NCBI GenBank assembly: GCA_014529385.2
Contig: CM043953.1
Coordinates: 61,753,872-61,817,871 of the forward strand
Direction of reading: 5' to 3'
Length of the DNA stretch: 64,000 bases
Source of the DNA: Adiantum capillus-veneris
Lineage: Eukaryota; Streptophyta; Polypodiopsida; Polypodiales; Pteridaceae
Each line of letters opens with the position of its first letter. Position 1 is the first letter of the stretch. This document shows positions 34,796 through 47,944 of this stretch, one piece after another. The notes beneath the pieces were generated by a model. That model was not told where the DNA came from and did no database searches. It saw nothing but the letters and a program-made list of their open reading frames with translations. The translations under genes were made by a program, and so were the position numbers.

Positions 34796-35740
34796 GGGTG
34801 GAGGTATAATGCCTTGCTACTTGATATTGTTGTGTAGGAACTTGAGAGAACTTATATGGCTCTCCATCCACATGGCTAAGGACATATTCTTCAACAAAAT
34901 GAGCAGTTTCGTCCCTCTAGGTATACTACTTTCCATGATTCATGCGTGTGAATAATTAAATTAGCTGATTGTGGTTTTTCATAGTTTGATTAAGTGCATT
35001 CAGTTATGTTTTGTTATCTGCCATTATTGATGTATAATTTTTTCTTTGCTTAAGTTGATAAACTAGAGTTTAGTCTTATAGATGATCCTTGAGGTTAGGA
35101 GGCCATGACTTTAGGTTAACTCATTTACTCGACCATTAGTCCTCGTTAGTAAACTTAATTAAGTGTTTGAGACCTTGGGATTGTTTTAGGCATAGAGAAG
35201 CTTGCTCACTTACACGACTAATGAAAATAGTGAGAATACAAAAGAAATGGAAGCAAAAAGAAAAAGTGCCACAAAGGTAAAATCTTAACCTGAAAAAGAA
35301 ATCCTGGCTTGATTTGGCACTTCACTCATATGTATTGTCTGTGATACTAGAGCCCTAGAGGTTTCCAGTGTGGGCACTTTTCTTTGAGAAACAAAAAACC
35401 TCGAGCATACAAAATAAGCACACATGGAAAACAATTTTGAATCAAAAAGAAAAGAAAAGAAAAATGACATTAAAAAGAGTTCCATTAATCTTAAAGTGAA
35501 AAATTCAGGCTCTTGTTTGGAGTTGTGAGAGTTAGTTGACTAATCAAAGTTGAAAAACTCTTGATTGATTAATTTCATCAGAGTGCAATTTATTCTCCCT
35601 TAATGGTAGTGTAGCATTTCATAATTCTTTGCATTTCCTCATGTACTTTACATTCCTCTCATGATTTATTGCCAGATAGTTCCGCTTGCATACTCTCACA
35701 ATGATTTTTTTTTGCAAAAAATATATTCCTGGACAAACGG
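34796..35740. other. No recognised feature
   Basis: AT-rich sequence with no sustained frame, no recognised motif and no clear repeat. Confidence 0.4.
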
Positions 35741-36333
35741 GCTTCACCTCAGTAGCTTACAAGGACGGAATCTACATCAAGAAGCGGGGCATGTTAACCG
35801 ACGCTCGACAGAGACCCTTGTGATGATGTGATTATAGGTCATGCAGTGCAGACAAGACAACATTGGGAAAATAAGAGGCTCGGTGACTACCCAACGCTCC
35901 CCATTGCTTGGTGCTGACCTTTGTGATCATAAAGTCGTTTCAAGCAAACGATGACTCAGTACAGTCAACACTGGGAAAATAGGAGTCTTTGTGATTTCCC
36001 AATGCTCTCCATTTCTTGGTTCTCACCTTTGCAAAAGGATGTCAGCTTAGTTAACATCCCCAGACACCATATCACATTTTTTGAGTCAAGGACCGGGCTC
36101 GTTGGTCCTATAGGTGCTTGGGTGATCGCTGATGAGAGGCGCACCACGTGTCTCATATGGCAATATTTTTACTTTGACCGGCCAGTATGGATGCCTATGT
36201 GTGAATGTACCAAACTCATATAAAAGGGCTATTGTAAACCTAAATCCCCTATTCTGAAGGGTGCATGCTAAAGAAGAGTGCTCTTGACTCATCTCTATCT
36301 CCTTCTCCAATGTATGCTCATGAGTGTGTTTGT

Positions 36334-36372
<39 letters not shown>

Positions 36373-36640
36373 CTTGAGAGAGAGAGAGAGTGCAGTTGAG
36401 CATTCTGGAGGCATCGGCATTGGTATTGACGAGGTGGTTGAGCGTTGGAGAGGCGGCTCCCTCTTTTTTGACGCTAGAAATCCTTCACATTGGCGAGCAT
36501 AGAGCGATGAGTGACACACCCTTGCTCCCTTTGAGCTTACTAGGTTAGCCTGGTTCAGTGCTTGCAGCCATCTGTGGCTTGCACACGAGTCTCAGCAAGT
36601 CCCTAGCTCCGACACATGTGATAGACGTTGGTGCGGCCAA
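35741..36640 (+). repeat. LTR-like promoter and leader region
   Basis: Two degenerate copies of a 67-bp stretch (GGGAAAATA...CCAA-GCTC-CCAT...TTGG) lie at about 35858 and 35967, period about 109 bp. A TATA-like ATATAAAAG at 36218-36226 is followed by a (TG)n run (36324-36371) and (GA)n (36376-36391). TTGGCGAGCATAGAGCGATGAG near 36490 could be a primer site. Together this resembles the LTR end and leader of an LTR retrotransposon, but no second LTR was found. Confidence 0.35.
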
Positions 36641-37029
36641 AGTGTGTCGACTCTAGAAGGTGGCATGTACAGATGTGTAAAGGCAAGCAGAAGCATGGCA
36701 AAAGACTGGAGCAGCTAGGAGAGTCATGGGATGGCAGGTAGCAGCGGAAGTGTATGCATGATGCGGCTTATAGGCGAGGAAAGGCTACATGATGGGCTAA
36801 TTGGGGTAGGAGGTGAAGGAGATGAAAAGTGCAGCTTTTGGGTCCAGGAATGAAGAGCTTTAAGTGCTAAAGGAGTAGGTCCAGACGGCTCGTCAAACCG
36901 AGCTACGAAGCCCAAGTTATTGAAGGTTGAAGCTTTGGTGTTTTGCAGATTCTTGGCGGACAGGGCAGCTGGGGACAGGTGATCAAAGTGGAGCTTGAGG
37001 TATAGATGTGTAGAGCTCAATTCATGGAT
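36641..37029. other. No recognised feature
   Basis: G/A-rich sequence with frames on both strands, none resembling a known domain. Confidence 0.35.
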
Positions 37030-38130
37030 CCTAACCATCTTTTCGGATTGCGGATTGGAGCCATAGTTTGCAAGATATGGTCAGTTGAAGTTTTTTCGAG
37101 GGTCGAAGAGTCTGAGCCCACTTGGCCGCATTGGAGAATTTGCAACCTGGCATCTTTTGGGCATCGATGAAGTTATGGAGCAAGGTCTACATCATACGGA
37201 GCTAACAGGAAGTGACTGCATGTCAAACGGAGTCCCGAGCGGAAAGATATGGCAGTCGAGAGCTGGGGTGCCTTTGTCCAAGGATGGTTGCAGATGATTT
37301 TTTCACTTTTTGAGAGCCTTGGTTCGAGGGTGCCGAGGATTCAAAATGCAGAGATAGAGGGTGTGATTGGAGCCAGGAAGATGGAGTTTCAGAAGGGCTT
37401 TGCGGCTCAGCAATATGACATTGGAGCAGAGAATGGGAGTCAGGTAAAGGCAGGCCAAAAGGAGCTTGGGTTAAAAAGTAATGGGGTTTTTGTTTTTTTG
37501 AAGCCTTAAGGCTTGGGGCCTGTGGAGCTGACACTTGGTCGAGCATATAACCCATATGCACAGTCGCGCGCCAGAAGTCCGCGGTATATATTCTGAAGTG
37601 TGGACTCTTTATTGGTATCCAAGAGGAGAGAGAGGAGCTCCCCTCCCCATGGCAATGGCGGGTATGCGCATGTGCTGCGCGTGGCGTGGTGTGGCCGTTG
37701 GCGGCTATTTTGGGCGGAGGTTTCAACGGGGCGGGGCGGCAGTGGCGCCCGCGTGTGGCTGAGTTTGGTGATGATGTGGCAGGCAATTAAGGGCGGTGCC
37801 CGCGCCCGCTTAGGCCAAATTTTTTTGAGGAGGGGGTTGTACCCCCTCCCACAATAGCGACATCGCTATTGCCTCGACAGGGGAGGGGTCCCACTGCTAA
37901 GAGGTGCCGACAAGGGCAGTTGAAGATGTAAGCCAAGGCAAGAGAAGCCCAAAGGGAGATCCGGTTGGCCAAAGGGAAAGGGACCAAAACCCAAAGTGTA
38001 GCATGAAAGTGTGTCCAAAAATAAAATATGCCAAGTGGTGGCAATGCAAGAGAATTCTAAATAGAGCTCCAAATGAAGTGCACGACATGGGAGATCACCC
38101 CATTTTTCTTTTTTGGGACTCCTAGGCACA
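37030..38130 (-). repeat. Dispersed repeat copy 2
   Basis: Read on the minus strand it is collinear with 27700-28450: CCCTTTGGCC words, paired short inverted words GGCAATAGCG...CGCTATTG, a GCCACATCATCA block, CACGCGGGCGCC, CATATGGGTT, then CCCCAAGCCTTAAGG. The GC-rich block 37640-37760 is unlike its surroundings. It is probably an LTR or a non-autonomous element. The 188-codon frame on the minus strand is not conserved in copy 1. Confidence 0.55.
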
Positions 38131-38659
38131 CCCTTAGAAAAGGAGGTTTATGTTCATTTTTTAGGGTCTTTTGACCAAGGTGGCTTTTTTGCCTGTGTGT
38201 GTGAGTGGAAGCTTGAAGCTTGTGTGTTGCTAAGCTTGCCATTGAAGTTGCATACATTGATTGTATTACCCCCCATACAATAATACCACTCATTTCGCCC
38301 CAATCTCTTGTGTTGCTTCTCCCCATCCCCTCCTTTTCTCTCGCTCTTCGTGTGTTGTCCATTGCTTGCAGAGGGTTTGCCTGCAGCTTGCTTCAAAGGT
38401 GCTACCAAAAGGGCAGGTTAGGAGTGTTTTGTGAGTCGGAAAGGGTGAGTTGGGAGTGTGGGTGCATTTGTGTTGTGGAGTGTTTTTTGCAAGGTGTGAG
38501 GTAGTTGTTGTGTATACTAGAGTGAAGTTGTTAGTATAAATTAGCCAGTAATTTGAAGGTGTTATTTGAGAGGTTGAGGGTGTTGTGGAATCCCTGGGCT
38601 ATAGAGAGGCAAGTATTTTGTGTGCTGGGTGTGTTCCCTATTCCCCCTCTCCAACGTGC
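38131..38659. other. Leader-like sequence, no gene
   Basis: T-rich and CT-rich sequence resembling an untranslated leader (38300-38380) and G-rich sequence to 38640. No convincing frame. Confidence 0.35.
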
Positions 38660-39150
38660 ACACATCACCATGATGATAGTAACTTATAAAATGATTACCA
38701 AAGTTATTGCCCTCAAGATCTCTCCCCTACTAGATAAAGCTATCATCCCTCATCAACATGAATTTATCAAGAAAAGGTGGCAACAACTATGGGTGACATC
38801 AAGTATGAAAAATTTACCAATCAAGAATGTATCCTCCTACAGCTGAACCTTGATAAAGCATATGACTAAATTGCATAGTCCTTCATTGAAGAAGTCATCA
38901 AATCACTAGGTTTTGGACCATGGCTATGTTGGTCGGTTCATACCCCTGGGAAATCACTCTAAGTTACTATTTAATAATTAATTGTGGGTTCCTTTGAAGT
39001 AAAATTATCAATCAGATAGGGCTTCCCTCTTGCCCCACTATTTTTCACTGTCAGGGTTCACCCCCTAGTCACCATGATGGAAGCCAATGCTACAAGAGGA
39101 AAGATTAGAGGATTGTCCTTACCAAGTAACAAAAAAGTTCTAGCTAAGGA
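38660..39150 (+). pseudogene. LINE (L1-type) reverse transcriptase fragment
   Basis: The plus strand reads TYKMITKVIALKISPLLDK and IIPHQHEFI, as in plant LINE RT around the region before the palm. In a shifted frame LNLDKAYD, FIEEVIKSLGFGPW, GSFEVKLSIR and GFPLAPLFFT match the F-DKAYD and G-RQG-PLSP-LF motifs, with several stops. The YADD box and endonuclease are absent. It is an old, 5'- and 3'-truncated copy. Confidence 0.75.
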
Positions 39151-39152
39151 GG

Positions 39153-39400
39153 GTGCGCTACAAAGAGGAGATAGCTCTCATTTTTAAACAATGTCATAAG
39201 GAGAGTGGCCATCAAGGTCAAAATCAAGTTATCTTTTTTATCTTGAGGATGGGCTTTATGTGGCCATCTCTCAAAGAGATATGTGCATTTTTGGTGAAAA
39301 ACCTATCATTCATGTCAATGTTGAGATGCCAAGATTGACATATACTACTCTTGTATGAGTATCACCAACAATCATCATCACTAGTTTGCTTTGGTGAATA
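39153..39400 (+). pseudogene. Integrase zinc-binding fragment
   Basis: The frame encodes CHKESGHQGQNQV, GFMWPSLKEICAFL and, in continuation, decayed sequence. H-GH-G and WPS-K-I match the N-terminal HHCC module of gypsy-type or related DDE integrases, but the Cys pair is not clear. It abuts the LINE fragment and may be a separate insertion relic. Confidence 0.45.
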
Positions 39401-39717
39401 CACATATCTTTGTCAATGATGCTGTGATGGCACACTTATCCACTCACTAGCAATTCACACTAGACTATTGTACTAATTTCCCTTTATTTTTTACTTTTTT
39501 CTTTTCTATTTTTTAGACCTCCTATATTAATTTAGTGAAGAAGAATATGTGACACGACACGGGAGAGCGAAATACATTGATAATGAACAAAGAATATACA
39601 GAGTACACAGAGTAAACAGATGGAAATAAGGAGTCTATATGGATGCAAAGTAATCATTACAAGAAGAGCATAGCTCGTTTCATAACCTCCCGACCACCCC
39701 CGAGCTATCTCAATCAC
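39401..39717. other. No recognised feature
   Basis: AT-rich sequence with no sustained frame, lying between the integrase-like fragment and the hexamer repeat. Confidence 0.35.
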
Positions 39718-39832
39718 ACTCTCACTCTCAATCTCAATCTCAATCTCAATGTTGTGCACAATCTCAATCTCAATCTCAATCACACTCTCACTCTCACTCT
39801 CACTCTCAATCACAATCGCACTCTCAAAATCT
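39718..39832 (+). repeat. (CTCAAT)n / (CTCACT)n hexamer repeat
   Basis: Runs of CTCAAT (about 39728-39751 and 39762-39780) and CTCACT (about 39785-39806), interrupted by TGTTGTGCACAAT. The minus-strand frame through it gives ES/EI repeats and is not a gene. Confidence 0.9.
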
Positions 39833-40477
39833 CCGAATAGAAACAACGATCATAATCCTAGTCGTAATAGGATCACAATCACAATCCCAATATCACGACA
39901 CCTCGAATAGATCCCGTTTCACACATCGATTTCTGCAACTTCTACAAAATAGCCAAAAGAACATATTCGTGCAACCAATTTAACATAATAATCAAATTCA
40001 AAACATCATTCTGGACCATCATAAAAGAGTATAATCACTTCTTAATTGGATCAAACAAAAGAGATATTACCTGTGTATATGTGTTTGTAAGCTAACATGT
40101 TGCTGCTTGTAGGTTGTCCTGTTGCCTGCTGGCAACTTATTTCTGTCATAACTTTTACAAACAAACTCTAAACAGAGTAATCCACGTACTCAAATCAACG
40201 GGAATAGGTTTGGTCTACAAGGCATCGCGGACAGAATTGCGAAAAATATCTTTCTTTGGCTGAAAAATTAACTTTTAGGTCGCGACTCAAAAAACCTCTA
40301 TTTTTTGGGTCTCCACTACTTTTTCAACTTATTTTAAGCCTACCCATGCATTTTAAGCTAAAACACATAAATATAAAACATTGATAATAATAAAAACCTC
40401 AATTTTAAGTACGTTTTTATTATATTGTTCATAGACAAACTATCTGTTATTCATTAATGTTTATCAAATATATCTTT
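39833..40477. other. No recognised feature
   Basis: AT-rich flank of CACTA2 without a gene or clear motif. Confidence 0.4.
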
Positions 40478-40480
40478 AGT

Positions 40481-40600
40481 CACTACAATAAAAGAAGTTG
40501 TTATCGACGCATGTATCGACGTTGCCCGTCGCTGTGAAACCAGTCGCTATTAGCGACGCTGATAGCGACGCGTATAGCGACGCATATAGCGACGACCATA
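40481..40600 (+). repeat. CACTA2 left terminus and subterminal TAGCGACG repeats
   Basis: After CACTACAA, units like ATCGACG, CGTCGC and TATAGCGACGC occur about every 10-18 bp from 40502 to 40595, in both orientations. They are candidate binding sites for the accessory protein, by analogy with TNPA in En/Spm. Confidence 0.8.
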
Positions 40601-40613
40601 GCAGAAAAAAAAG

Positions 40614-40701
40614 TTCTTGGGCAGAGGGCAAGTAGCCTGGCCTGTGCCCAGTTAAAAGATGGACACAACCACAGCCAGACTTCCTGCCCTCTGCCCAAGA
40701 A
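40614..40701. repeat. CACTA2 internal foldback, 28-bp arms
   Basis: Arms 40614-40641 and 40674-40701 are reverse complements at about 25 of 28 positions (TTCTTGGGCAGAGGGCA at the base) around a 32-base loop, just inside the subterminal repeats. Confidence 0.85.
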
Positions 40702-40859
40702 TGCGAGCAGCACCAAAATATCAACCATGCTCCCGCGCGCAGAAATTTCGGCAGAGTTCCCTTTGTTTTTACATAAACTTTTCAAAAAAAAACCATATCA
40801 TGTATACGCCTCCTACATGCTATCCATGTAGGATCTCACATGAGATTTAAGGCCAATGA

Positions 40860-41100
40860 AAGACAACCGTACCAACTGAAAAGCATAACCATAACGAACC
40901 ATAACCATAACTTAAAAGCATAACCATAATGAACCATAACCATAACTTAAAACCATAACCGGCTATAATCACTTTGATCAAAACCATAATGCAGATAACC
41001 ATAACCATAAACAAAATTAACAATAACCATAAGCATAACCAGAAAGAGAAACAATAATTGTCTATACAATGACAATGACGATAATCATAACCATAAGGGA
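40860..41100 (+). repeat. Degenerate (CATAAC)n tract
   Basis: CCATAACCATAAC words recur through 40882-41095 with variants, inside CACTA2 between the left end and the accessory gene. There is no coding frame. Confidence 0.85.
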
Positions 41101-41313
41101 AACAATAACTGTCTGAACACTAACTGTTTGTACAAAAAAGAGACACAGAAGCGTGTCTGTGTCTCACAAAGCATATAGATGAAATCTGGTCCACTAATGA
41201 CTAGGCGTCGCAACCTGCACATAGGACAACTCACAAAATTAGTATTGATATTACTTCACATATACTGACTTAATTAAATCAACTCACACATATTAACGTC
41301 TCACCTCAAGCGA

Positions 41314-42464
41314 TCAGCGAGACTGTAAGGCCTCCCAGTCTACAGGCTCTCCTGAAGCTTCAAGATCATTCAGTACTTCATAGATACCTCTGCGATATCC
41401 ATCTGACTCCTCTTCGCATGATGGAGCTCGATGCATCGCAAGATTCTGTGTTTATACAAAAATCAAAGTAATAAGAATACATGATTCATCGCGTTTTAAA
41501 AAACACCATAGTTAAGATTAGATTAGAAACTCACAAACTCATAGCGAAAGGTGTCGAAGCCTCCGCTGCCAAGATGAGATGTCCCCCTAGTCATCTGTCG
41601 TACATGTGCGGCATCACGCTGCTGTCTGAACCGCGTGGCCGCTGTTCGCTCATCCTCCCTGATCTGCAGCCACGTCTCGTGTGGGATGCCCGAAGGCTTC
41701 GGCGAGCCGCTCTTGAAAGCCTTCCGAGCTGCATCTCGTCGATGTTTGATGGTGTCCCATGCAACACCCTTGATCCACCGCGCCGAAACAAAGGAAGAAC
41801 CCGGAGCATGCTGGTACTCTTTTAGGATAGTCTCCACTATGTAAGTGACTTTTTTCTTTTCTTGCTGATCCCAAGACGTCAAAATGCTGGTCGAAAACTG
41901 CAGCTCCACAAGCTGGCGAATCCGCTGTCGCATCTCAGTCCCGAGTCTATCCATGTCAACAAAACCGTCTCCCCGTACAGTATAGAGCTTGGAGGCACTA
42001 GGATCGTGTGCCCCCCAAGGTGTCCAAGGTGTACCAAGAGGTGTGTCGAGAGGTGTGCCTGGGTAAGACGGGGGTCGTGAGCGAGGAGGGGTCGAAGCAT
42101 CTGTGGACCCTCCTCCACAGCAACCACCACCTCCACCTGACAATCGTCGAGATCGGTGAGTGCGCCTGTGCTGCAGAGATGAGGACCTACCTGCCTCTGC
42201 CCCACCCCTAGGTGTCGAAGCGGCCGTGATGGGAGAAGAAGGCGTCATACCCATAGGCATCCTGAACCCCGAAGGCGTCCCCCCCCTAGGCGTCGGTCCC
42301 TCGGGTGTGAAGCCCGGAGGCGTAGTACCCGTGCCTGTGGCTACCCAGTACTGAGAAGCCTCTGCCATCTGAGCAGGCGTCATCCGTGTAACGAAGCCCA
42401 TGAATGCATCTGCACTCATGGAAGCGGGATCTGGAATCTCGTCTGCCATACTAAAGTCCTGCAC
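41314..42464 (-). CDS. CACTA2 accessory protein (plant En/Spm Transposase_24-like)
   Basis: Exon 1 is 42464-41535, with donor GTGAGT at 41534, acceptor CAG at 41456 and exon 2 41455-41314. The start is ATG at 42464 or an in-frame ATG 15 bp further in (MADEIPDP). The product (about 357 residues) begins with a Met/Pro/Gly-rich region carrying TP repeats, then GGGGGCCGGGSTDASTPPR, then TPLDTP repeats. The C-terminal half (VDMDRLGTEMRQRIRQLV, YIVETILKEY, WIKGVAWDTIKHRRDAARK, HLGSGG) fits the Ptta/En/Spm Transposase_24 family. TNPA-type partners bind subterminal repeats; that role is inferred. The frame has no internal stop, so this gene could still be functional. Confidence 0.7.
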
Positions 42465-42556
42465 AAAGAAAGTAAAATAAAGCGTTAGAACACAGTTGTT
42501 TAAATTAACTTTAAGCTTAATTTTAAATCAAAGTCTTCACACAAACAATTACAGGC

Positions 42557-45500
42557 CTAGGCCTCGACGAGTGAGGCATCATCGATAAGATCTTGCACCG
42601 TATCATCGTCTATCTCTAATTGCAAACATAACTCTGCCCCAACTCGTCCTGGCAGATTGTCTTCATCCATTGCATCTTCATCTACAAGTGTCAATTCTAG
42701 CTCGTCTGTGTCATCCCTCGTATATCTGTCAGCTTCCTCTGCCATACCTTCGTCCATCTCATCTAATGTCACAATAGTATGGACGTCGTCTGACTGACTT
42801 CCCTCCAGGAGATCTTGCCCTTCAAATACTTGTTTATTTCTTGGAGCAGCCTGAACCATAAACCACCATTGTCGCTCTCGAGGGTCCGGTACAAAGACCA
42901 CTTCCTCGCAATGTTCGGGGAGAGAAAATGTGTCGCTCGCATCTGTCCAAGTCTTTGTAGAATCTATTTGCACAAGTTTGTTTCCATCTCTACGTACCAT
43001 TGCATTGCGACCAGAAGTAATCACCTTGAACCACTTCACATCCAACAAAAACATCTCAAACCGCCTGAGGCTTACTTTCGGGATATCTGACACGAGACCA
43101 CAGTAATCCAGGTTGCTAGTGCTCTCACTCGTGTCTCTAGCATTGGCCCTACTCTTTTGCATGAAACTAACCATTAACCCACTGTCAAACATGTTTCTTC
43201 TGCTGTCAATTTGTTGTGTTCTGAAATGATTTCCATGCAACCACAGTGCCATGTATGTATGATACTTCCAGTCACATCCAATAGCCAGCTCTTCCTCTTC
43301 TAGAGATATGGGTTCTCCGATCTGTCGAGCTGCTCTCACTGTCTTGTCCAACCATGCCATTGTAGGGAATTCAGGTAGAGGACCGAGATAGTCTGGCAAG
43401 GGTAAGCCTCTAGCCGTTTGACTTCGCCTGAAATCCTGTCGCTCTAGATTGCGTCTCTCTTTCTCTTCTTCGTACCTTTCAAGCCATTTTTGCATCGGCG
43501 CTGAATTTAGTATACAGAACTTCATGATCTTTTCTCGCATGACCAGGTTCATTTTCTTCGGCACCCCTTGCCCTTGCGGCTCCTCTCCCACCTGTGTTGC
43601 ATCCTCCTCATCTCTCCACAGTCGAGGAATTTCTGGGTCAAAAACGGATAGAAATTCGGTCGTCAATACAAGAGACTCTTGCACCAGCCATCCTTCTGCC
43701 ATACTCCCCTCTGGACGCGCTTTTTGGCGAACAAAACCCTTAAGTGTTTTCATGAACCGCTCTAGAAAGAACATCCAACGACTGTGGACTGTACCTGCCA
43801 CTGCAACCTCATCTACTACATGGACAAGCAAGTGCATTTGGATAGTTAGGCAGCTCATGGATAGATACTTCTCAATCATGCAAACTGCCTCAATGGAGTT
43901 AGCCCTTGCGACTGCAATAGATTCCTCCCGTATCTCCTTGGAAGAGATATTTCGCACTAGCTCTGAAATCTTGTATATGCAGGTCTGCACTTCCTCCGTT
44001 AAACACCCCTTGATCGCAATTGGAAGAATGAATTGCAAGAACTTATGCAAGTCGTGCGATTCCAACCCTGACAGTTGATCGTCACGGGTGAATGCTGTCT
44101 TGAGACATCGCATATATCTTGTTGGCGTCCTGAACTCTGAAATCACCCTTTTCACTTGTCGCTCTTCGTTTTTTAGCAATACCCATGGCGCTCTTGGAAG
44201 TTTTGTTTGACCAGCTGCATTGGTGAAAGGCCACAGCTCTGGCATCTTTCCAACCGACTGCAAATCATCTCGTGAAGCTCAATTGTCTTTCATTCCCATG
44301 ATTGTCTTTCAGAGGAGCTCTCCCACATTCTTGAATATATGCATTGGATCCAGCAAATGGTTAATTAGCAGATCACCCCAGCACGGCAACATATGGAGAA
44401 TGGACAAACGTTTCATTCCTGGAACAGGTTTCCCCTCATGTTGCTCCCATCGGCGACGCCACTCTTGCACATGCATAGGACGACATTTGACACGACCAAG
44501 CTGGCCTTCACGCAAGTGATGGCCATCTGGAAGATAACGGTGGTGGCCTTGATAAATTGTCTTTCGAAGAGAGGTAGAATAGTGCACATCCAAAGACTGC
44601 CCGCAAATTGGACATGCATTGTATCCCGAAGTTGTTAGTCCTGCATATATCAAAGCATGAATCAGGCCAAGGCAAAGGGCTTGCGAATAGTGAGAATTTT
44701 GTAAATCAATAACCATTACCAGAAGCTTCTCTGTATCCTGGCCAATCATGCATAGTCCACATAAGAAGTCCATGGATCCTTGCATGTTGTTGTCCTACTG
44801 GTTCAACCGCATCTGCTATGTCGATCCCATGCCATAACTCTGGAGCTCGTCAACTAGTGGAGCTAGATAAACATCCATGTTTTTTGCCTTGAACTTACCA
44901 GGTACAATCAAGCTTAAAATCAAATGACCCTTCTTGATAGCAAGCCACGGCGGGAGGTTGTAATTGATAAGGCACACAGGCCAAGTGCTCCATGACGAGC
45001 TTCTCAAGCCAAATGGATTGACTCCATCCATTTCCATGCCCCAACGCAAATTGCGTGGTTCACTCTTAAAATGTGGCCAGGTATCTTCAATGTGCCTCCA
45101 AGCCTTCGAATCAGCGGGCACCCTAAATATTGCGTCAGTGGATCTATTCGTAGAATGCCACCGCATCAACTTTGCAATGGAACCACAACGAAACATGCTT
45201 TTTATCCTAGGAATAATAGGAAAATGCCGCAACACTTTAGATGGCACTGTCTCACCAACTGCATCTTGTTTGTAGCGCATTGCTCCGCACTTAGGACACG
45301 ACAGACAATCTGCGAATTCATTACGAAAAAGAATGCAATCATTTGGACATGCATGAATCTTGTTGTAGTCCAAGTTAACTGAGGTCAAAATTTGCTTTGC
45401 GTCTGGCCTGGAGGGGGGCATTTCATTGCCAGCCGGGAGAAGTTGCTCCCGCAATAACCTGTTTAAGCCACATTAAATTAAAAATCTCTCCGAGCACATC

Positions 45501-46051
45501 ACCGTTGCAATCGAAAAATCTCTTTTGTAAATTACGTACCTAAACAAAGCAGTGACGCTTGCATCTGACCACCCGTACACTGACTGAAGATTCAAAAATG
45601 CCAGACAAGTACGAAGCACAGATATTTTGGCGCCTTCATAGATTGGTTGACGTGCCAACTTCCTCAACATGTCTTCAGGAGATAGGCGCACGGCTTCTGG
45701 TGCTACTTCGTTCGCGTTCTCCTCGCTTGTCTGAAAGAAGGCATCCAGCATCTCCTCCATGCCGTCGTCTTCTGTCTGTAAGCCCTTTTCTGCTTCCATC
45801 CGTGGCTCTATATTGGTCAGACCTTCACCCATAATCTTTTTTCTCTCTCTCTCAGATGTAGGTGCTATGTCGCGGAAATCAATGCCCGTTCCGTAGGAGT
45901 CGTATCGCAGATTCTGTACGGTTTCTCTAGCAAACTCTCCGTACTTGTGCACATGCTCATTACATATCCTACGCTTGCGAAGGATTTGATACTTGCAGAG
46001 CGTGCACGAGCATGCAATCTTTTCCTCCATGTTAGTTGATGACGTTGCCAT
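42557..46051 (-). pseudogene. CACTA2 transposase (tnp2 type), broken
   Basis: Exon 1 starts with ATG at 46051 (MATSSTNMEEKIACSC, two CxxC-like pairs) and ends at 45539; intron 45538-45459. Exon 2 reads NLDYNKIHACPNDCILF, CPKCG, LRHFPIIPRIKSMF and NLRWGMEMDGVNPFG, the tnp2 core. A frameshift lies near 44835 and intron 44719-44641 follows. Exon 3 gives SGYNACPICG and LLDPMHIFKNV, then two in-frame TGA codons near 44308 and 44283. The last 568-codon frame (44263-42557) holds ESHDLHKFLQFILP, the DUF4218-like HSRWMFFLERFMKTLKG, the DUF4216-like NHFRTQQIDSR and DVKWF, and an acidic tail. Tnp2 proteins catalyse excision and insertion. The lesions make this copy inactive. Confidence 0.9.
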
Positions 46052-47060
<1,009 letters not shown>

Positions 47061-47495
47061 CTCTACTGATCGAACGAGCGACTGAGCTAGGGAGATCTAG
47101 ACGTCCACGACTGTGGAGGACTACACAACATTGACAGAGGCTGCATCAGAGGATCTAGCTAGGTCACTTTGGCTCGACATGCATAACGCCCGGTCAAACT
47201 ACTGACCATGGAGGAGATTGATGAGATCCGCTAGCGACAGCTGTTGGATCTCCTATGATCTACCTACACCAGCTAGCTGGTTTAGCCGTTTAGTCCATAC
47301 CCAGCAGTTTAGGATTCCATAATATTTTATTTTGTCATCTTCTTACTCTGACTTTGTATCAAATCCATCACATTGTAACTTTCTTGTCTCATGTCTCATA
47401 GGTCACTTTGGCCTTTCGAAGACGTTAATATAACATTTCATTTCATTTCTCTCTTTAATTATTTTTCTTTAATTTTAATTTCCTAATCATACATT

Positions 47496-47498
<3 letters not shown>

Positions 47499-47550
<52 letters not shown>

Positions 47551-47573
47551 ATTACCTACACACACACACACAC

Positions 47574-47647
<74 letters not shown>

Positions 47648-47705
47648 TTCCTACACACACACACACACACACCTCTCTCTCTCTCTTTCCTACACACACA
47701 CACAC

Positions 47706-47797
<92 letters not shown>

Positions 47798-47830
47798 CAC
47801 ACACACACACGATGTAGAGAGAGAGAGAGG
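47499..47830 (+). repeat. (TC)n(CA)n compound microsatellite cluster
   Basis: Alternating TC runs (47499-47547, 47576-47646, 47708-47793) and CA runs (47557-47575, 47653-47671, 47693-47705, 47796-47810), ending in GA. This is a repeated TC-CTACACACA unit rather than one run. Confidence 0.95.
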
Positions 47831-47944
47831 GGTTGGGGGGGGCATAATACCTGCGCAGCAGGTGGAGGCCAAGATTTGAGCAGAGCGCAGGCGAAAATGG
47901 CCCCTGCTACTCGCGGGTTTCACTTTTTTCCCCCAAATGTTTTT

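Noticed and set aside
37223-37786. 188-codon minus-strand frame
   Set aside because: Lies in the dispersed repeat; the frame is not kept in the copy at 27700-28450.
41481-42354. Plus-strand frames opposite the accessory gene
   Set aside because: The minus strand has the longer frame, a splice-compatible second exon and similarity to the CACTA3 protein.
43449-44078. 209-codon plus-strand frame
   Set aside because: Lies opposite the well-supported CACTA2 transposase and has no domain of its own.
47548-47817. Open frames on both strands through the TC/CA cluster
   Set aside because: Pure simple-sequence translation (SL, RE and TH repeats).
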